Source: an uncultured Verrucomicrobiota bacterium
GTDB lineage: Bacteria; Verrucomicrobiota; Verrucomicrobiia; Opitutales; Opitutaceae
Length of the DNA stretch: 64,000 nucleotides
NCBI GenBank assembly: GCA_903898675.1
Contig: CAIUGM010000022.1
Coordinates: 124,001 to 188,000 of the forward strand
Reading direction: 5' to 3'
The number at the start of each line of letters is the position of its first letter. Within the stretch, counting starts at the first letter, position 1. Shown one piece after another: positions 46,225 through 55,230 of this stretch. A model generated the notes under the pieces. That model ran no database searches. It saw only the letters and a program-made list of their open reading frames with translations, and was not told the origin of the DNA. A program made the position numbers and the translations under genes.

Positions 46225-48324
46225 CTACGGACTCAGGTACTTCGCCAACCATGCGTGGACCTCGCCGTACCAGTAGCGACTGTCCTCGCCGCGCAGGATC
46301 CAGTGGCCGGCCTCGGGGAACACGAGCAGCTTGCTCGGCACCTGCAGGCGCTGGTTTAGCGTGAACCACAGGTAGGCGTTGTTGAGCGGGACGCGGAAAT
46401 CCTGTTCGCCGACCGTGATAAGGATTGGCGACTTGAAGCCGGTCCCCTTGGCCTGATTGCCGGCCTGCAGCAGCGGGCTCTGCTCGCGCCAAACCTTGCT
46501 ATCGCCCCACACGGGGCCGCCGCTGTTGACCTCGCGGTTATAGATGCTGTCGCTCGTGCCCCACTGCATTATGAGGTCGGCCTCGCCGGCATGGGAGATG
46601 ATGCACTTGTAGCGGGTCGTCGTCGCCTGCAGCCAGTTCGCCAGGTGGCCGCCGTAGCTGGCGCCGCCGGCGGCCTGCCGCGTGGCGTCGATGAAGGCAT
46701 ATTTCCTGATGGCTTCGTCGGCGGCCTGGTTGATTTCGTCGCCGGGCGTCTTGAGCGGATCAAGCTGGATGGCCCGGGCGAACTCCTCGCCGTAGCCGGT
46801 GGACCCGGTGTAGTCGGTCAGCAGCAAAACATAACCGGGCTGCGCCAGCAGGTGGTAATTCCAGCGCAGCACAAAGACGTCCTTCCACATGCTCGCCGCG
46901 CCGCCGTGGATGACGACGAAGAGCGGATACTTCTTCGCCGGATCGAACCCCGGCGGCTTGATGAGCATGCTGTGGATTTCACGACCCTTGGCGCTCTTGA
47001 ACCAGAAGTGCTCCACCGGCAGCCAGTCGATCTGCGCCGCCTTGGCCGTATTGAAATGAGTGAGAACCTTCGGGGCGCCGTTGAACGAATAGACTTCCGG
47101 CGGGTTCACCGCGTTCTCCCACAGGCCCACCAGGGCTTGGCCGCCTGCCGCGAGCCCGCCGATGCATCCGGTCTCGGGCGAGGGCTCCGGGCGTGCGTCG
47201 CCGCCGGCCAGCGGCACCGAATAAAGTTTCTCGAGGCCGGCATGCTCGGAGGTGAAATACACCCGGTCCGAGCCGACGGGCAGGGCGAAGCGCGACACCG
47301 ACCGGTCGAGCGTCGCCGTCAGGACCGTGGGCTTGGCCTTGAACGGCCAGGGAAACCGCACCAGGCGCGACAAGTCGTAGACCTTGCCGGGCGTCTCGGC
47401 CGAATACAGGACGAGCAGCGCCTTGCCGTCGGGCGAGAACTGGATCTGCGAATAACTGTGGGTGTCCCTGGTCAGCTGTCGGGGCTCGCCGCCGTCGACC
47501 GCCACCTCGAAGAGCTGGCTGTTGACGTTGGCATGCGCCCCCTGGTCGCGGTTCAGGGCCGCGACAAACACCACGGCCGTCCCATCCGGCGCCCACTCCC
47601 CTTCGAGATTCTGGCCTTCATCGCTGAACGACCCGCCAAAGCCGGGGCTGTCGGCCAGCTTGGTGCCCGCGAGCAAATCGTAGGCGCGCGATCCGGCCAC
47701 CGCATCCTGCACGAACAGCCGGACCTTTTTGTCGTCGAGCCATTTGTTCCAGAAGCGCGGGGGGAATGTCTCGTAAGCCCGGACGTTATACTTGCGGTCC
47801 TTGTGCTCCTTGGCGGCCTGCTTGACCTCGTCCTCATTCTTGGTCCCGGGGTAAATCTCACTGACGAAGAGCAGTTTTTTTCCATCCGGGCTCCACTTGG
47901 GCTCACGGGCCCCGAGCGTCAGGTTGGTGATGCGCTCCGCCTCGCCGCCCGTGAGCGCGAGCACATAGAGCTGCGGAACCTCGTCACCCTCGCGCTTGGC
48001 GGCAAAGACCAGCCGGGTGCTGTCCGGCGACCAGCGCACCCCGCTCTCGGCGGACTTGCTGAAGGTGATGCGCCGGGCCGGCGAATCATCCGTCAGTGAC
48101 TTGAGCCATAGATCGGACCACTGCTCCTTGCTGTCGTAGGCCGGCTCGGTGACGGCCACCACCACCCACTTCCCGTCCGGACTCGGCACAGGTGCGCCCA
48201 CGCGCTTCATGAGCCAGACATCCTCGTGGGTGATGGTATGCCGGGCGGGAATTTCAGCCGCCCCGGCCAAGCCGGTCGCGAGGGCGAGCCACGAACCTAG
48301 GACAACCAACTTGATAATCTTCAT
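46225..48324 (-). CDS. Secreted S9-family peptidase (prolyl-oligopeptidase / dipeptidyl aminopeptidase type)
   Basis: A 699-residue serine peptidase with a signal peptide (LVVLGSWLALATGLAGAAE). An N-terminal beta-propeller with TolB/DPP-like blades (GAPVPSPDGKWVVVAVTEPA, SGVRWSPDSTRLVFAAKREG, REPKWSPDGKKLLFVSE) is followed by an alpha/beta-hydrolase domain: nucleophile in AGGASYGGHLANWL, acid in VGEQDFRVPLNNAYLWF and histidine in FPEAGHWILRG. It would release dipeptides from peptides in the periplasm. The gene is last in the pdxJ-to-S9 series on this strand. An 8-bp hairpin separates it from dprA, so it may also have its own promoter. Confidence 0.93.
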   Translation of the reverse strand: MKIIKLVVLGSWLALATGLAGAAEIPARHTITHEDVWLMKRVGAPVPSPDGKWVVVAVTEPAYDSKEQWSDLWLKSLTDDSPARRITFSKSAESGVRWSPDSTRLVFAAKREGDEVPQLYVLALTGGEAERITNLTLGAREPKWSPDGKKLLFVSEIYPGTKNEDEVKQAAKEHKDRKYNVRAYETFPPRFWNKWLDDKKVRLFVQDAVAGSRAYDLLAGTKLADSPGFGGSFSDEGQNLEGEWAPDGTAVVFVAALNRDQGAHANVNSQLFEVAVDGGEPRQLTRDTHSYSQIQFSPDGKALLVLYSAETPGKVYDLSRLVRFPWPFKAKPTVLTATLDRSVSRFALPVGSDRVYFTSEHAGLEKLYSVPLAGGDARPEPSPETGCIGGLAAGGQALVGLWENAVNPPEVYSFNGAPKVLTHFNTAKAAQIDWLPVEHFWFKSAKGREIHSMLIKPPGFDPAKKYPLFVVIHGGAASMWKDVFVLRWNYHLLAQPGYVLLLTDYTGSTGYGEEFARAIQLDPLKTPGDEINQAADEAIRKYAFIDATRQAAGGASYGGHLANWLQATTTRYKCIISHAGEADLIMQWGTSDSIYNREVNSGGPVWGDSKVWREQSPLLQAGNQAKGTGFKSPILITVGEQDFRVPLNNAYLWFTLNQRLQVPSKLLVFPEAGHWILRGEDSRYWYGEVHAWLAKYLSP

Positions 48325-48340
48325 GCGAAATAATTAAAGT

Positions 48341-48358
48341 CGCTCACCCCGGTGAGCG
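48341..48358. terminator. Hairpin at the end of dprA, possible weak terminator
   Basis: CGCTCACC (48341-48348) and GGTGAGCG (48351-48358) form an 8-bp stem overlapping the dprA stop codon. On the minus strand it is followed by ACTTTAATTATTT, an imperfect T-rich tail that leads into the S9 peptidase start. Confidence 0.4.
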
Positions 48359-49480
48359 AGCCTCGAAGGCACCATCGGCGCGTTTTGCCACCAGCCTTTT
48401 CAGCTCCAGCATCATCAGGGCCGCCGCCACCTCGGACGCGCCCAGGCCGGTGGCCGCCGCGACGGCATCGACCCCCATCTGGCCGCCGCCGCTGAAACAC
48501 GCGGCCACCTTGCGCTCGGCTTCGCCCAGCTGCGGCATGAGCTGTTCCAGCAAACCGGGTTCGTCCGTCAGCGAGGCCGTCTTCGGATGCAGGCCGTCCA
48601 GGTAGTTCAACTCCGAGAGAATGTCGTCGACGCCCATCAGCAAGGTCGCGCCGTCGCGGATCAACTGGTGGCAACCCTGGCTGGTCGGCTGGTCGATGCG
48701 GCCCGGCACGGCGAAGATCAGCCGGCCCTGTTCGCCGGCAAAGCGCGCCGTGATCATCGCCCCGCCCGACGTGTCGCTCTCGACCACCACCACGCCCTCG
48801 CTGATGCCGGAGACGACGCGGTTGCGCATGGGGAAGGTCTGCTTGTCCGCCTTGCGGCCGAACGGAAACTCCGAAAGCACCGCACCCGTTTCGGCGATCC
48901 GCCGGTAGAGATCGAGATTCTCGGGCGGATACACGATATCGATCCCGCAGCCAAGGACCGCGACCGTCTTGCCGCCAACCGACAGCGCACCCTCATGCGC
49001 CGCGGTGTCGATGCCCCGCGCCAGTCCGCTCACCACGCAAAAGCCCAGTTGCGCCAGCTGCGCGCCAAGTTTTCTCGCGACGGCCTGCCCATAGAGGGTC
49101 GTGCGCCGGCTGCCGACCACCGCGATGCACGGCTGCCCGAACAGGTAGTCGCCCTTGCGGTACAGCCCGATGGGCGGGTCGTTGATTTCCTTCAACAGCC
49201 TGGGGTAACCGTCATCGCGGGTCGTGATGAAAGTGGCGCCGGCCTTGGCCAGCCGCTCCTCCTCGCGCGCCAGATCGAAGTGCGTGCGCCAGTTGAGCAC
49301 GGCGGCACTGGTCTCAGGGCCCACGCCGCGCACCGCCTCGAGCTGGCGGCGGGTGGCGGAGAGGATCTCGCGCGGATCGCCGCCGAGTTCCGCCAGCAGC
49401 CGGTTGAGCGTGATGGGGCCGATGTTGGGGAGGTCGTTCAACACCATGAACGCCTGCCGCTCCGTCAATGAGTCGGGCAT
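48344..49480 (-). CDS. dprA: DNA-processing protein A
   Basis: A 378-residue protein that loads RecA onto incoming single-stranded DNA during natural transformation. An N-terminal helix-hairpin-helix region (LNDLPNIGPITLNRLLAELGG) precedes the Rossmann DNA-binding core: AVVGSRRTTLYGQ, VVSGLARGIDTAAHEGAL, AVLGCGIDIVYPPEN, SEFPFGRKADKQTFPMRNRVVSG, SGGAMITARFAGEQGR and VPGRIDQPTSQGCHQLIRDGA. A C-terminal winged-helix region (ACFSGGGQMGVDAVAAATGL) matches full-length DprA. ATG at 49480 is preferred because it fits the family start; it overlaps the previous gene by 16 nt. Its presence suggests competence genes elsewhere. Confidence 0.95.
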   Translation of the reverse strand: MPDSLTERQAFMVLNDLPNIGPITLNRLLAELGGDPREILSATRRQLEAVRGVGPETSAAVLNWRTHFDLAREEERLAKAGATFITTRDDGYPRLLKEINDPPIGLYRKGDYLFGQPCIAVVGSRRTTLYGQAVARKLGAQLAQLGFCVVSGLARGIDTAAHEGALSVGGKTVAVLGCGIDIVYPPENLDLYRRIAETGAVLSEFPFGRKADKQTFPMRNRVVSGISEGVVVVESDTSGGAMITARFAGEQGRLIFAVPGRIDQPTSQGCHQLIRDGATLLMGVDDILSELNYLDGLHPKTASLTDEPGLLEQLMPQLGEAERKVAACFSGGGQMGVDAVAAATGLGASEVAAALMMLELKRLVAKRADGAFEARSPG

Positions 49481-51003
49481 AGAGTAGTTTTGAGCGCCGG
49501 CCCAAGCTGCTCTAAAAGTTCTGAAGTCTCTACGGCGACCTGGCCATGAGTGCGAGCCAGTAAATCCGCCGCCCGCCCATGCCAGACGACCCCGCGGCAA
49601 GCCGCCAGGAGCAGGTCCGCCGGCTGCTGCGCCAGCAAGCCACCGCACAGCCCGGCCAACATGTCGCCACTGCCGCCGCGCGCCAGCACCGGGCCGCCGA
49701 AGGGACTGTAATAGGAAATCCGCCCGTCCGTCACCCGCGTGAGCGGGCCCTTCAGGACCAGCGCAGCCTGCGCCGCGAGAAGTCGATCGCCGGCATAGAG
49801 CGCCGGCTTGATCCGTTCGTACTCGCCGGCATGCGGCGTGCAGATGAAAGGTTTGCCCAAGACCCGGGCGATCACCTCGGGCCGCAGTGCATCCGCATCC
49901 AACACCAGCGGGTAGGTTGCCTCTGCCACGATCTGTTCCACCAAGGCGATTGTCGCGGGATCAGCGGCCAGGCCCGGACCGATGAGCATGGCCGAGGCTT
50001 TCGCCGTCCGGGTCCGGATCAGCCCGATCGTCGCAGGCGCCAGGCCGCCGCTCGCGGTAACCGGACAACCGACCCACATCACCTCCGGGTGGGTGGCGGC
50101 GTACTCCGGGGCGAATTTCTCCGGGACAAAGGCGGTGACGAGCCCGGTGCCGCTGCGCAACGCCGCCCGGACAGCCAGCATGACCGCCCCCGGATAGCTG
50201 TGGGAGCCGCCCACCACGCAAAGGTGGCCGTAGGTGCGCTTGTCGGAGAGCGAGGGCCGCAATTCCGCCAGCGGCGCGAGGATCGAGGGTACCAGCACCC
50301 GGTCAGTGGCGGGAAGGTCGCCGGGCTCCGTCGCAAAAAACCCGAGGTCAACGTAACGCAGCCGTCCGACCGCCGCGGCATTGCCGGCCTGGAGCACGGG
50401 CGTTTTCACGATGCCGGCGGCGTAGGTGAAATCGGCCCGGAACGGCGTGGGGGCACTGACCGCGCCAACCCCGCTCGGCAGATCGATCGCCGCGCGAAAC
50501 TCGATTCCCGGGTGGCGGTTTACCTGCTCAACCAGCTGGCCGGTGGCTTCGTCCATCGGCGCGCGAAACTGATAACCGAAGATTCCGTCCACCCCCAGGG
50601 CGTAACGTTGATCGTGACCGAGGGCCTCGGTCGCCGGTTTGATGGTCGTCCGTCCCGGCGCCTGGCTGAGCAATGCATCCAAGGCCCGGCGGGCCAGCGG
50701 CCGCAAGCGGTCCAGGCCAAAGCAGGGCACGACCACCGCGTGCGCCCCGGGATACTCCGCCAGGATCGTTGCCGCCACCAGCAGGGCATCGCCGCCGTTA
50801 TTCCCCTTGCCCGCCAGCACCAACAACCGGGCGACCGCGGGCAACCCGCCGATTTCCCGGAAATCCTCCAGGATGGCGTGCGCGATCCCGCGGCCCGCGG
50901 CCGCCATCGCCGTCCACTCGGCCGCCTCGTCGTGGAGGATTTTCTTCTCCCAGGCCCCCGCCTCGGCACAACTCAGAACGGGGGCGGAAGACGGCACAGG
51001 CAT
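49465..51003 (-). CDS. nnr: Bifunctional NAD(P)H-hydrate epimerase / ADP-dependent dehydratase
   Basis: A 512-residue metabolite-repair enzyme. The N-terminal YjeF epimerase half contains LVLAGKGNNGGDALLVAATILAEYPG and the GIEFRAAIDLPSGVGAV region; the C-terminal kinase-like dehydratase half has LCVVGGSHSYPGAVMLAVRAALRSGTGLV, KPFICTPHAGEYERIKP and the anion-hole loop LARGGSGDMLAGLCGGLLAQ. Together they restore hydrated NADH/NADPH formed by side reactions. The two-domain length matches bacterial fused enzymes. Its end overlaps the dprA start by 16 nt, a tight link within the acpS-nnr-dprA series. Confidence 0.94.
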   Translation of the reverse strand: MPVPSSAPVLSCAEAGAWEKKILHDEAAEWTAMAAAGRGIAHAILEDFREIGGLPAVARLLVLAGKGNNGGDALLVAATILAEYPGAHAVVVPCFGLDRLRPLARRALDALLSQAPGRTTIKPATEALGHDQRYALGVDGIFGYQFRAPMDEATGQLVEQVNRHPGIEFRAAIDLPSGVGAVSAPTPFRADFTYAAGIVKTPVLQAGNAAAVGRLRYVDLGFFATEPGDLPATDRVLVPSILAPLAELRPSLSDKRTYGHLCVVGGSHSYPGAVMLAVRAALRSGTGLVTAFVPEKFAPEYAATHPEVMWVGCPVTASGGLAPATIGLIRTRTAKASAMLIGPGLAADPATIALVEQIVAEATYPLVLDADALRPEVIARVLGKPFICTPHAGEYERIKPALYAGDRLLAAQAALVLKGPLTRVTDGRISYYSPFGGPVLARGGSGDMLAGLCGGLLAQQPADLLLAACRGVVWHGRAADLLARTHGQVAVETSELLEQLGPALKTTLCPTH

Positions 51004-51041
51004 ACCTACAGGCTACCCAACTCAACCGTTGAGAAAAGAAA

Positions 51042-51599
51042 TTACGGGCCGGCCCCGGGAGTAACCAGGGCCGAGGCTCCATTGACCGACAAATCCTTGC
51101 GTTCGTAGTGCTGCGGAGGACTGGGCGGGAGATCGACCGGCGGCTCGCTGCCCGGGCGATAGCCGGGGTTTTCCCGGTAGAAGTAATCGTGCAGGGCCTG
51201 GGTCTCGGTAAACGCGATGAGCGACCGCGACCGGACTCCATGATCGATGAGCGGCCGGGTGAGCCGGGCCAGCGACCGGAAATAAAATTCACCGCCCACC
51301 CGCCGCACTTCGTAGTAATCGTCATGCCGCTGGTCTTGCACGCTCCAGAGCGCGATCTCGGTAACGTCGTTTTCCCACACCGCGTAACCACCCCAACGCT
51401 CAAAAATCTGCTCCACGTCCTTGAGCGTCCCGGCATCCCGGCGCAGTGTCGCCCGCGCCTCCGGCCTCGGGCCATCGGCCGGGCGGGCCGGCGGGGCGCT
51501 GACCGTCTCCGAGTGAAACATCAGCCAGCCCAGCCCCAGTCCCAGCGCGAATCCGGCCGTAAGGACGAACGGGACGTTGCTGCGGGGCGGTCCGGCCAT
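51042..51599 (-). CDS. Hypothetical membrane-anchored protein
   Basis: A 185-residue protein that I do not recognise. Residues about 11-27 form a single transmembrane helix (FVLTAGFALGLGLGWLMF); the rest is a Pro/Arg-rich linker and a folded-looking domain (DVEQIFERWGGYAVWENDVTEIALWSVQDQRHDDYYEVRRV, FRSLARLTRPLIDH, ALHDYFYRE), then a Pro-rich tail. It is probably anchored in the inner membrane with the domain outside. It lies 8 nt after acpS and 39 nt before nnr on the same strand, so it is probably part of that operon. Confidence 0.75.
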   Translation of the reverse strand: MAGPPRSNVPFVLTAGFALGLGLGWLMFHSETVSAPPARPADGPRPEARATLRRDAGTLKDVEQIFERWGGYAVWENDVTEIALWSVQDQRHDDYYEVRRVGGEFYFRSLARLTRPLIDHGVRSRSLIAFTETQALHDYFYRENPGYRPGSEPPVDLPPSPPQHYERKDLSVNGASALVTPGAGP

Positions 51600-51606
51600 G
51601 GTTGGG

Positions 51607-52017
51607 TTACTGGTGCTTCACCAGCGCCGCGACCGCCATCGCGTGCGAATCGATGTGCGACAGCGTGAGCCACACGTGGGTGGCGCCCACCTCGTGGAGC
51701 AAGGCGGTCGCCTTGTCATCGAGCCGCACCAGCGGTTCCTTGCGTGAGCCGTGATAGACCGAGATGGAAGTCCAGTGCAGGTGCTCGCCGATGCCGGTCG
51801 TGAAGCATTTCGAGACCGCCTCCTTGGCGGCCCAGCGCGCGGCGTAGTGTTTGTGCGGATATTTCAGGCTGTTGCAGTATGCCTGTTCCTCCTCGGTAAA
51901 GACCCGTTTCAGGAAGCGTTCGCCATGCTTGGCCAGCACCTTGCCGATGCGCTCCGTCTCGATGAGATCGCAGCCCAGACCGATCAAAATGCCACCGGGA
52001 GGAAGAATGATGCTCAT
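51607..52017 (-). CDS. acpS: Holo-[acyl-carrier-protein] synthase
   Basis: A 136-residue phosphopantetheinyl transferase that converts apo-ACP to holo-ACP from CoA. The magnesium ligands D17 (IGLGCDLIETERI) and E66 (RWAAKEAVSKCF) and the intermediate FTEEEQAYC motif are the family signature; LSHIDSHAMAVA closes the fold. The short N-terminal extension (MSIILPPGG) is unusual but modest. It follows pdxJ on the same strand, an order also found in E. coli, with a family 2 inverted repeat between them. The next gene starts 8 nt downstream. Confidence 0.95.
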   Translation of the reverse strand: MSIILPPGGILIGLGCDLIETERIGKVLAKHGERFLKRVFTEEEQAYCNSLKYPHKHYAARWAAKEAVSKCFTTGIGEHLHWTSISVYHGSRKEPLVRLDDKATALLHEVGATHVWLTLSHIDSHAMAVAALVKHQ

Positions 52018-52026
52018 GGGAGAGTG

Positions 52027-52154
52027 CCCACGGAATACACCGAAGACACTGAAGACAATCCTCCAAGCACCAATCGACCTCGATCACTGGATCCTTCGCT
52101 TTGCTCAGGATGACATGCTTTTTTCATTTCCGTGTATTCGGTGTGTTCCGTGGG
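52027..52154. repeat. Intergenic inverted repeat, family 2 (copy 2), with a nested element
   Basis: Left arm from 52027 (CCCACGGAATACACCGAAG...) and right arm 52127-52154 (...GGTGTGTTCCGTGGG) are imperfectly complementary and share the ACGGAA(C/T)ACAC core with the copy at 42164-42242. Inside, 52089-52115 holds a GGATCCTTCGC...CTCAGGATGACA element of a type dispersed in other genomes. It separates pdxJ from acpS. Confidence 0.7.
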
Positions 52155-52159
52155 AGAGC

Positions 52160-52903
52160 TCAGGGATTCATCAATCTTTTCATCTCGCCCACGGCCTCGG
52201 CAATCCCCGTGAACAACGCCCGGCTGATGATGCTGTGGCCGATGTTGAGCTCGTGGAGGTGCGGGATGGTGCGGACCTCGGTGATGTTGGTGTAATTGAT
52301 GCCATGGCCGGCGTTGACGACGAGGCCCGCGGCATGCGCCAGCTCCGCGCCCGTGCAGAGGCGCCGGAACTCGGCGGCCCGGGCCGGCCCGAAATAGGCG
52401 TTGGCGTAGGCCCCGGTGTGAAGCTCAACCCACGGCGCATGCAGCTCGGCGGACAAGGCGATCTGCTCGGGATCCGGATCGATGAAGAGGCTCGTCTTGA
52501 TGCCGGCCGCGTTCATGGCGTCGGTGACCCGCGCAACCTTGTCGCGGTGCCGGACCACATCCAGGCCGCCCTCGGTGGTGATCTCCTCGCGGCTCTCCGG
52601 CACGAGGCAGACGGAGTGCGGCTTGAGCTGGAGGGCGAAGGCGGTCATCGCCGGCGTGCAGGCCATCTCGAGGTTGAGCCGCGTGGTCCGGGCTGCGCCG
52701 AGCCGGAGGACATCCTCGTCCTGAATATGGCGTCGATCCTCGCGCAGGTGGACCGTGATGCCGTCCGCCCCCGCCTTTTCGCTGAGGAACGCCAGGGTGA
52801 CCGGATCGGGTTCGACGTTGCCCCCCGTGCTGACCCCCGCCTGCCGGTAGCGGGCCTGGCGCAAGGTGGCGCAGTGGTCGATGTTGAGGCCGAGCAAAAT
52901 CAT
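52160..52903 (-). CDS. pdxJ: Pyridoxine 5'-phosphate synthase
   Basis: A 247-residue TIM-barrel enzyme that condenses 1-deoxyxylulose 5-phosphate with 3-amino-2-oxopropyl phosphate, the last step of DXP-dependent vitamin B6 synthesis. The start LLGLNIDHCATLRQARY is the family motif; GADGITVHLREDRRHIQDEDVLRL, CLVPESREEITTEGGLDV, VELHTGAYA and VVNAGHGINYTNI contain the phosphate- and substrate-binding loops. The length is normal. It is the first gene of the pdxJ-acpS series; the inverted repeat in between may separate transcripts or affect mRNA stability. Confidence 0.96.
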   Translation of the reverse strand: MILLGLNIDHCATLRQARYRQAGVSTGGNVEPDPVTLAFLSEKAGADGITVHLREDRRHIQDEDVLRLGAARTTRLNLEMACTPAMTAFALQLKPHSVCLVPESREEITTEGGLDVVRHRDKVARVTDAMNAAGIKTSLFIDPDPEQIALSAELHAPWVELHTGAYANAYFGPARAAEFRRLCTGAELAHAAGLVVNAGHGINYTNITEVRTIPHLHELNIGHSIISRALFTGIAEAVGEMKRLMNP

Positions 52904-52923
52904 GAAAACGAACCATACCTAAA

Positions 52924-52996
52924 TGCGGAAAACTGGAAATCAGGAAATACAGTGCCCCCGGTTGTTTCTTTCTTCCTGTTTTCCTGAGTTCCACAT
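52924..52996. repeat. Intergenic inverted repeat, family 3 (copy 2)
   Basis: The left segment from 52924 (TGCGGAAAACTGGAAATCAG...) pairs imperfectly with the right segment ending TTCCTGAGTTCCACAT (52981-52996). The right arm is identical to that of copy 1 at 43284-43299 and is again followed, 12 nt later, by a start codon (ATG 53009). Confidence 0.7.
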
Positions 52997-53008
52997 TTTC
53001 TCGATCCC

Positions 53009-53746
53009 ATGCCCGCCCCCAAGCCCAAGCCGGAAAACCTGTGGCTAAACCTCATCTGCAACGTCGGTCTGCCGACCGCCATCATGAGCTGGGGCAGCGG
53101 CGAACGGGCCCTCGGACCCAAATGGGGCCTGCTGGTGGCCCTGCTCTTCCCGATCGGGTATGGTCTCCATGATTTCCTCCAGCGCCGGCGTTTCAATTTC
53201 ATCTCCGGCATCGGCTTCCTCAGCGTCCTGATCTCCGGCGGCTTCGGGTTGCTGAAGCTGGACGGCTTCTGGTTTGCGGTGAAGGACGGCGCCCTACCCG
53301 CCCTGATCGGCATCGCCGTGCTGGCTTCCATGCGCGCCAAGGAGCCGCTCGTGCATGAGATGATCTACAATCCCCAGCTGATCGACGTGGATCGCGTCGA
53401 GGCCGCCCTGACCGAGCGAAACGCCCATGCGGGGTTCACCGGGCTGATGCGGATGTCCAGCTACCTCATCGCCGCCGCCATGCTGGTGAGCGCGGTGCTG
53501 AACTACGGTTTTGCCCGCGCGATCATCACCAGCCCGGCCGGCACCGAGGCCTTCAACAAGGAGCTCGCGCGGATGCACTGGGTCAGCCTGCTGGGCATTT
53601 CCATCCCGACCATGGCGATGATGATGTACGCGCTGTGGCGCCTGCTGGGCGGCCTGCAGCAAGTCACCGGGCTGACCCTGGACGAAATCCTGAAGCAGCC
53701 GCCGGAGAAAAAAACAGCGCCACCGGTCGATGGTGGCGCGGCCTGA
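53009..53746 (+). CDS. VC0807-family integral membrane protein
   Basis: A 245-residue membrane protein with about six hydrophobic segments: NLICNVGLPTAIMSWGSGERAL, WGLLVALLFPIGYGLHDFLQ, FISGIGFLSVLISGGFGLL, DGALPALIGIAVLASM, MRMSSYLIAAAMLVSAVLNYGFAR and SLLGISIPTMAMMMYALW. It matches the VC0807 family of unknown function, first named in Vibrio. The last 13 codons (KKTAPPVDGGAA) also encode, on the other strand, the intrinsic terminator of the convergent citrate synthase gene. It follows a family 3 repeat. No functional partner is evident. Confidence 0.8.
   Translation: MPAPKPKPENLWLNLICNVGLPTAIMSWGSGERALGPKWGLLVALLFPIGYGLHDFLQRRRFNFISGIGFLSVLISGGFGLLKLDGFWFAVKDGALPALIGIAVLASMRAKEPLVHEMIYNPQLIDVDRVEAALTERNAHAGFTGLMRMSSYLIAAAMLVSAVLNYGFARAIITSPAGTEAFNKELARMHWVSLLGISIPTMAMMMYALWRLLGGLQQVTGLTLDEILKQPPEKKTAPPVDGGAA
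53708..53739 (-). terminator. Intrinsic terminator of gltA, inside the convergent gene
   Basis: On the minus strand GCGCCACC (53732-53739 complement) pairs with GGTGGCGC across a 7-nt loop, followed by TG and seven T (53708-53714). It lies 57 nt past the gltA stop codon, within the 3' end of the VC0807-like coding sequence. Confidence 0.85.
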
Positions 53747-53795
53747 CCGGAGATCGCCCGGCGCCCGGCGGGTTTAGTGCCGGCGGTCCGGAAAA

Positions 53796-55091
53796 TTACC
53801 TCCGCTGGTCAAGCGGCGTATAATCGCGCTTGGTCGCACCCACGTAGATCTGGCGGGGGCGGTAGATGCGGCCCTTGGTGTTGGACGCGACCTCCTTCCA
53901 ATTGGCGATCCAGCCCGGCGAGCGGCCGATGGCAAACATGACGGTGAACATGTCGGTCGGGATGCCGAGCGCGCGCATGATGATGCCCGAGTAGAAATCG
54001 ACGTTCGGGTACAGCTTGCGGGTGAGGAAATAGTCGTCGTGCAGGGCGGCCTGCTCAAGGTGCTTGGCAATATCGAGCAGCGGATCGGACTTGCCCAGGC
54101 GGTTGAGCAGTTCGTCGCAGGCCTTGCCGATGATCCGGGCGCGCGGGTCGTAATTACGGTACACGGCGTGGCCGAAGCCCATCAGGCGGTTGCCCTTGGT
54201 GCCGGACTTGGCGGCGGCGATGAACCGGGTGCCGTCGTCGCCCTCGTCGTGGATCGACTGGAGCATGTGCATGACGGCCGAGTTGGCGCCGCCGTGCAGC
54301 GGGCCGGAGAGGGCGCAGACGCCCGCCGAGATCGAGGTGAACATGTTCGCGCCGCTCGAGGCCACCATGCGGACCGTGGAGGTGCTGCAGTTCTGCTCGT
54401 GGTCGGCGTGCAGGAGCAAAAGCAGGTTCAGCGCGCGGGTGACCTCGGGGATGGGCGTGTAGGCCACATACGGATCCGAGAACATCATGTGCAGGAAATT
54501 GTCGCAGAACGGCAGGTCGCGCGGGTGGATGAACGGCAGGCCGTGGCGGTAGCGGTAGATCATCGCCACGATCGTGCGGATCCGCGAGATGGTCATCGGC
54601 GCCGCCAGGTCGAAGGTCTTCAGGTCCTGCTCGAAGTTGTTCGTCGCGTACTGCGGATAGTAGGCGGCCAGGGAACTCACGATCGAGGTGAGCATGCCCA
54701 TCGGCGGGGCGGACTCCGGGAAACCGTCGAAAATCCGCTGCATCTGCGTCCCGATCGCCGCGTTCTCGGCGAGCAGTTCGCTGAACTTGTTCCGCTGTTT
54801 CAGGTTCGGCAGCTCGCCGTAGATGACAAGGTAGGCCGTCTCAACGTAGTCCGAATAGAGCGCCAGCTGCTCGATGGGATAGCCGCGGTGCCGGAGGACA
54901 CCATTGTCGCCGTCGAGGTAGGTGATGGCACTCTCGCAGGAGCCGGTGTTGCCGTAGCCCTGATCGTAGAAGATGTAGCCGGTGTCCTTGCGCAGGTTGC
55001 GTGCGTCGATGGCTTTCTCGCCTTCGGTCCCCACAATTACCGGGCAGGAGATTTCCTTTTCGTCGAACTTGATGAGGGCGGTGTTTGACAT
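53796..55091 (-). CDS. gltA: Citrate synthase
   Basis: A 431-residue type II citrate synthase, the entry enzyme of the TCA cycle. The catalytic histidines and aspartate lie in [45 protein letters not shown] and [17 protein letters not shown], with the arginine-containing [34 protein letters not shown] near the end. The N-terminal beta domain is that of hexameric, NADH-sensitive proteobacterial enzymes. ATG at 55091 ([14 protein letters not shown]) fits the family. A terminator lies inside the convergent gene downstream. The 139 nt upstream show no clear promoter. With korAB it points to an active TCA cycle. Confidence 0.97.
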   Translation of the reverse strand: MSNTALIKFDEKEISCPVIVGTEGEKAIDARNLRKDTGYIFYDQGYGNTGSCESAITYLDGDNGVLRHRGYPIEQLALYSDYVETAYLVIYGELPNLKQRNKFSELLAENAAIGTQMQRIFDGFPESAPPMGMLTSIVSSLAAYYPQYATNNFEQDLKTFDLAAPMTISRIRTIVAMIYRYRHGLPFIHPRDLPFCDNFLHMMFSDPYVAYTPIPEVTRALNLLLLLHADHEQNCSTSTVRMVASSGANMFTSISAGVCALSGPLHGGANSAVMHMLQSIHDEGDDGTRFIAAAKSGTKGNRLMGFGHAVYRNYDPRARIIGKACDELLNRLGKSDPLLDIAKHLEQAALHDDYFLTRKLYPNVDFYSGIIMRALGIPTDMFTVMFAIGRSPGWIANWKEVASNTKGRIYRPRQIYVGATKRDYTPLDQRR

Positions 55092-55230
55092 GGCGGTAAG
55101 CACTCAAAAGAGCAGAAAACGGGCCTGTTGCAAAGCAAAGCGGCCACTCCCCGGTCGAAGTCGGGCAATCATTAGTCCGGTGTTTCGCCCCCGGTAGGAA
55201 AAGTTGGCCCTGGGGCCCGGCCGGCCGGGC

